This document shows positions 5,732 through 7,348 of a DNA stretch of 7,348 nt, piece after piece. The stretch is from the NCBI GenBank assembly GCA_035288965.1, contig DATDYQ010000005.1, forward strand, positions 1 through 7,348, read 5' to 3'. The position numbers and the translations under genes were made by a program. Every line of letters starts with the position of its first letter. Position 1 is the stretch's first letter. The notes beneath the pieces were generated by a model. It was given only the letters and a program-made list of their open reading frames with translations. It searched no databases and was not told where the DNA came from. The DNA comes from DATDYQ01 sp035288965. GTDB lineage: Archaea; Nanobdellota; Nanobdellia; SCGC-AAA011-G17; JAGVZF01.

Positions 5732-6638
5732 GAATAACAGACTAATAACAGAAAAAGAATGGCATAATAATATTTCTAAATTAGAAACCAAATATGAAAA
5801 TTTAATTGATAATAAACATTTAGCAATAAGATTAATACAAAGATATTTAACAGAGGCAATTAAAAAAAGAGCAACGAATAATTTTGCTATTTTATTATCT
5901 GGAGGTTTAGATTCAAATTTACTTGCAATAATAGCAAAAAACCTTAATCTTAACTTTACTTGTTATTCTCTTGGTTTAGAAGACTCTGAAGATTTAAAGT
6001 TTGCAATTAAATTAGCTAAAAAATATAAATTAAGACATAAAGTAAAAATAATATCCTTAAAAGAACTAGAAGAATCATTAAAGCAAGTTAATCAAATTTT
6101 AAAAACAAATGATGTTGTTAAAATTGAAATTGGAGTTTTAACTTATTTAGCATTAAAAGAAGTAAAAAAAGATAATCTTAAAGTAATATTGACTGGTTTA
6201 GGCGCAGAAGAAATGTTTGGTGGTTATCAACGTCACCAAGATTTATATGATAATTCAAAACAAGTTCATGAAGAATGTTGGCGAGGTTTAAAACAGGATT
6301 TATATCAAAGAGATTTAACAAGAGATGTAAGTATAGCATTAAATTTAGATATGGATATTAGAACACCATTTTTAGATGAAGATATAATAAAACAAGGAAT
6401 GTTTATTCATCCTACATTAAAGGTAGATGAAATCAGAAGAAAAATTATATTGCAGGAATTAGCCTTATCGTTAGACATATCAGAAGAATTTGCTTTACGT
6501 CCAAAAAAGGCTGCACAGTACGGTTCTTCAATAAGTAAAGCTATAGAAAAGTTAACTAAGCAAAACAATTTCAAATATAAAAAAGATTATATTTCTTCAC
6601 TTGGTAAACTTCAAAAAGCCAAAGATTTGCATAAATAA
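5712..6638 (+). CDS. Asparagine synthetase-type PP-loop protein without glutaminase (ASNSD1-like)
   Basis: The 308-residue protein is the synthetase half of the AsnB family. SGGLDS (63-68) is the ATP-pyrophosphate loop that adenylates a carboxylate substrate. GLGAEEMFGGYQRH (162-175) matches the family G.GADE.FGGY, with Glu at the usual first Asp. IRTPFLDE (216-223) and RPKKAAQYGSSISK (263-276) are the C-terminal family signatures. The N-terminal glutamine amidotransferase domain (about 200 residues, starting with catalytic Cys in AsnB) is absent, so ammonia, another nitrogen donor or another nucleophile must be used. The GYQRH, RDLTRD and QYGSSISK pieces look closer to eukaryotic ASNSD1 (GYSRH, RNLGRD, QFGSRIAK) than to AsnB. 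ASNSD1's own reaction is not established to my knowledge. The ATG lies inside the end of the preceding gene (20-nt overlap), with only a weak GCAGGT upstream; coupling to the upstream gene is likely. Calling it an authentic asparagine synthetase would go beyond the sequence. Confidence 0.88.
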   Translation: MTEIYIKNNRLITEKEWHNNISKLETKYENLIDNKHLAIRLIQRYLTEAIKKRATNNFAILLSGGLDSNLLAIIAKNLNLNFTCYSLGLEDSEDLKFAIKLAKKYKLRHKVKIISLKELEESLKQVNQILKTNDVVKIEIGVLTYLALKEVKKDNLKVILTGLGAEEMFGGYQRHQDLYDNSKQVHEECWRGLKQDLYQRDLTRDVSIALNLDMDIRTPFLDEDIIKQGMFIHPTLKVDEIRRKIILQELALSLDISEEFALRPKKAAQYGSSISKAIEKLTKQNNFKYKKDYISSLGKLQKAKDLHK

Positions 6639-6707
6639 ATCTCTTTTGAACAAATAAAACAACACCAATAAGATTACTAATATTAAGATTATATTCCAAA
6701 TTTTCAT
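6597..6707 (-). CDS. 36-residue single-helix membrane microprotein
   Basis: Read on the minus strand, a perfect Shine-Dalgarno (AGGAGGA) is followed after 5 nt by ATG and 36 codons ending in TGA. The protein starts MKIWN, has an unbroken hydrophobic run (about residues 4-19, Ile/Leu/Val with Phe-Tyr at the end), then KRD and a short amphipathic tail ending KFTK. This is the form of a bitopic membrane microprotein with a short outer N-terminus and positive inner side. It begins 23 nt after the tRNA-Cys, so it may be made from the same transcript after 3' processing of the tRNA. Its last 42 nt run antisense to the end of the asparagine-synthetase-like gene. No family is recognised. The ribosome binding site is the main support; a non-coding tRNA trailer is the alternative. 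Confidence 0.5.
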   Translation of the reverse strand: MKIWNIILILVILLVLFYLFKRDLFMQIFGFLKFTK

Positions 6708-6712
6708 TTTAT

Positions 6713-6719
6713 TCCTCCT
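6713..6719 (-). promoter_or_regulatory. Perfect Shine-Dalgarno before the 36-residue ORF
   Basis: AGGAGGA on the minus strand is complementary to the archaeal 16S rRNA 3' end and lies 5 nt before the ATG at 6707. It is the best ribosome binding site in a window where three genes appear leaderless. Confidence 0.6.
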
Positions 6720-6729
6720 TTTATTTGAA

Positions 6730-6813
6730 AGGGCAGTATGGGATTTGCACCCATGAATAATCGCTTACCACTTCTAACTGCAGGCGATCGCCTTACTGCT
6801 TGGCCAACTGCCC
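6730..6813 (-). tRNA. tRNA-Cys (anticodon GCA) with a 12-nt intron
   Basis: On the minus strand the cloverleaf is complete: acceptor GGGCAGT/ACTGCCC (7 bp), D arm GCC-AAGCAGTAA-GGC, anticodon stem ATCGC/GCGAT (5 bp), variable TATTC, and T arm ATGGG-TGCAAAT-CCCAT. After removal of a 12-nt intron the anticodon loop is CTGCAGA, with GCA at 6779-6781. The discriminator base is T (6730), as required for tRNA-Cys identity. No CCA is encoded. The mature length is 72 nt with the discriminator. Tertiary pairs U8-A14, G15-C48 and G19-C56 are all kept, which supports the alignment. Position 18 is A and position 55 is G, both unlike the near-universal G18 and U55. It has its own box A upstream and is followed by a microprotein ORF. 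Confidence 0.93.
6766..6777 (-). other. 12-nt tRNA intron at position 37/38
   Basis: TTAGAAGTGGTA lies between G37 and A38. Exon CTGC (32-35) pairs with intron GTGG as a 4-bp helix (C-G, U-G, G-U, C-G). This leaves 3-nt bulges AGT and TAA, each cut after its second base by the archaeal splicing endonuclease (AG/T and TA/A). These cuts yield exactly the canonical 7-nt anticodon loop. The inner helix is at most one T-A pair closing AGA, so it is a near-minimal, relaxed bulge-helix-bulge. Confidence 0.85.
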
Positions 6814-6836
6814 ATGATTATTTCCCATTAATAAAA

Positions 6837-6846
6837 CTTTATAAAG
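6837..6846 (-). promoter_or_regulatory. Box A (TATA) promoter of tRNA-Cys
   Basis: CTTTATAAAG is a self-complementary box A, with GAAAG directly upstream on the minus strand as a likely BRE. It lies 24-33 nt before the 5' end of the tRNA at 6813, the spacing expected for archaeal RNA polymerase, so the precursor would have almost no 5' leader. Confidence 0.6.
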
Positions 6847-6848
6847 CT

Positions 6849-6858
6849 TTCTCGAGAA
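6849..6858. repeat. 10-bp palindrome beside the tRNA promoter
   Basis: TTCTCGAGAA is a perfect palindrome immediately upstream of the tRNA box A and 14 nt beyond the end of the MazF-like gene. It could be a dimeric regulator site or chance; it is too short to act as a terminator hairpin with confidence. Confidence 0.25.
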
Positions 6859-6871
6859 GAACATAGTAAGA

Positions 6872-7183
6872 CTACGCGCTAATTAATCCATTTATTTTAT
6901 CAGTAACCTCTTTATAGGTATTCTTAGATATTTTTGCAATTCTTCTGATAGCTAAATCCTTCAGAAAAGTATGTATCTGCCAATATTTTATCTTACTCTT
7001 AAAAGGAAGATCCCCTTCTTGGAAATTATTTATTAAAATACCTTCACTTTCAGGATTACTTGTTACTGCACATCCGATAATATCTTGTCCCCTTACACCA
7101 AGGACAAGTATAGGTCTTTTCTTTGCATTAATTAAATCAGAAAAAGGGAAGTTGATTATTATAATATCCCCCTTAGAGAACAT
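6872..7183 (-). CDS. MazF/PemK-like endoribonuclease toxin
   Basis: About 103 residues starting MFSKGDIIIINFPFSDL. The opening GDI...FPFSDL, then KKRPILVLG, IGCAVTSNPESEGILI, GDLPFKSKIKYWQIHTFLKDLAIRRIAKIS and a final helix follow the MazF/PemK (CcdB-fold) order. Members cut RNA at short sequences and are held inactive by a partner antitoxin. The family's GDI, RP and TSN/TSQ positions are present, and length is normal. The frame extends to an ATG at 7201 (MMKGGM before the domain), but AGGTGG at 7188-7193 is a suitably spaced Shine-Dalgarno for the ATG at 7183, and the added residues are not part of the fold. The start overlaps the end of the antitoxin gene by 11 nt, so translation should be coupled. 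The stop is TAG, followed by the separately promoted tRNA-Cys. Confidence 0.82.
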   Translation of the reverse strand: MFSKGDIIIINFPFSDLINAKKRPILVLGVRGQDIIGCAVTSNPESEGILINNFQEGDLPFKSKIKYWQIHTFLKDLAIRRIAKISKNTYKEVTDKINGLISA

Positions 7184-7346
7184 CATCCCACCTTTCATCA
7201 TATTTATTATTCCAAATCTTTTTTAAAGAAGATTCGCTAAGAAGCATCAATAAATGTCTCTCATCCAATTTGATGGGTTTAATAGATATATTTTCTTTTC
7301 CTTCACTAATTAAAAGTTTAGTACCCTTCTGAATTTTAAAATCTTC
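7173..7346 (-). CDS. AbrB/MazE-like antitoxin, C-terminal part
   Basis: The frame enters from the right edge and ends at TAA; the N-terminus is outside the window. The visible 57 residues begin FKIQKGTKLLISEGKENISIKPIK, which fits the second half of a SpoVT/AbrB swapped-hairpin DNA-binding domain (I..GDKLLV...G.I.LKPI). Then come a helix and the tail SESSLKKIWNNKYDERWDDVL. Tails of the form SL..IWDN.EDE.W are typical of antitoxins that wrap their toxin. Its gene overlaps the MazF-like gene, which is the usual antitoxin-first order. Such antitoxins bind the operon promoter and, with the toxin, autorepress it; that promoter is not in the window. The pairing with the toxin is strongly supported by position, the exact family name less so. 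Confidence 0.75.
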   Translation of the reverse strand, partial: EDFKIQKGTKLLISEGKENISIKPIKLDERHLLMLLSESSLKKIWNNKYDERWDDVL

Positions 7347-7348
7347 TC

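Noticed and set aside
6579..6584. T6 run on the minus strand past the microprotein as its terminator
   Set aside because: It is plausible but lies within coding sequence of the opposite gene, and such A-runs are common in this AT-rich DNA.
6761..6790. Reading the tRNA as a type II tRNA (Leu/Ser) with a long arm
   Set aside because: The extra bases lie in the anticodon loop, the variable loop is 5 nt, and GCA plus U73 identify tRNA-Cys with an intron.

Overview
The window looks like part of the genome of an AT-rich archaeon, most likely a DPANN lineage of the Woesearchaeota/Pacearchaeota type. The evidence is: archaeal box A (TATA) elements lying 27-31 nt before start codons, so that several genes appear leaderless; T-rich terminators without hairpins; a tRNA-Cys gene with a short intron bounded by an archaeal bulge-helix-bulge and no encoded CCA; and a secreted Ig-repeat surface protein with a C-terminal membrane anchor. 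The exact lineage is inferred, not shown.

Left part, plus strand: the C-terminal end of a PIN-domain (VapC-like) protein (1-114), an unrecognised 122-residue protein (250-618), and a 529-residue secreted protein (655-2244). The last has a signal peptide, a short N-terminal beta-rich domain, one Rhs-associated core and an unrecognised 277-residue C-terminal region. It resembles a miniature polymorphic-toxin or Rhs-type surface protein. The centre (2382-4301) encodes a 639-residue putative cell-surface protein with Ig-like repeats, started by GTG and served by a leader with a Shine-Dalgarno sequence, unlike its leaderless neighbours.

Right-centre, plus strand: two genes overlapping by 20 nt. 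The first (4355-5731) encodes an uncharacterised protein with a HhH-like middle and a HicA-like C-terminal segment. The second (5712-6638) encodes an asparagine-synthetase-type PP-loop enzyme without the glutaminase half, most like the ASNSD1 branch. Their overlap suggests translational coupling and a shared task.

Right end, minus strand: a type II toxin-antitoxin pair, an AbrB/MazE-like antitoxin (cut by the window edge) overlapping a MazF/PemK-like toxin; then the intron-containing tRNA-Cys; then a 36-residue one-helix membrane microprotein with a perfect Shine-Dalgarno, running antisense into the end of the asparagine-synthetase-like gene. There is no gene-free stretch over 300 bases, and I see no CRISPR array or insertion sequence.

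The best candidates for something undescribed are the mini-Rhs protein with its unknown C-terminal region, the HicA-like/ASNSD1-like overlapping pair, and the tRNA-Cys, which combines a 12-nt intron with a changed 18-55 elbow pair.
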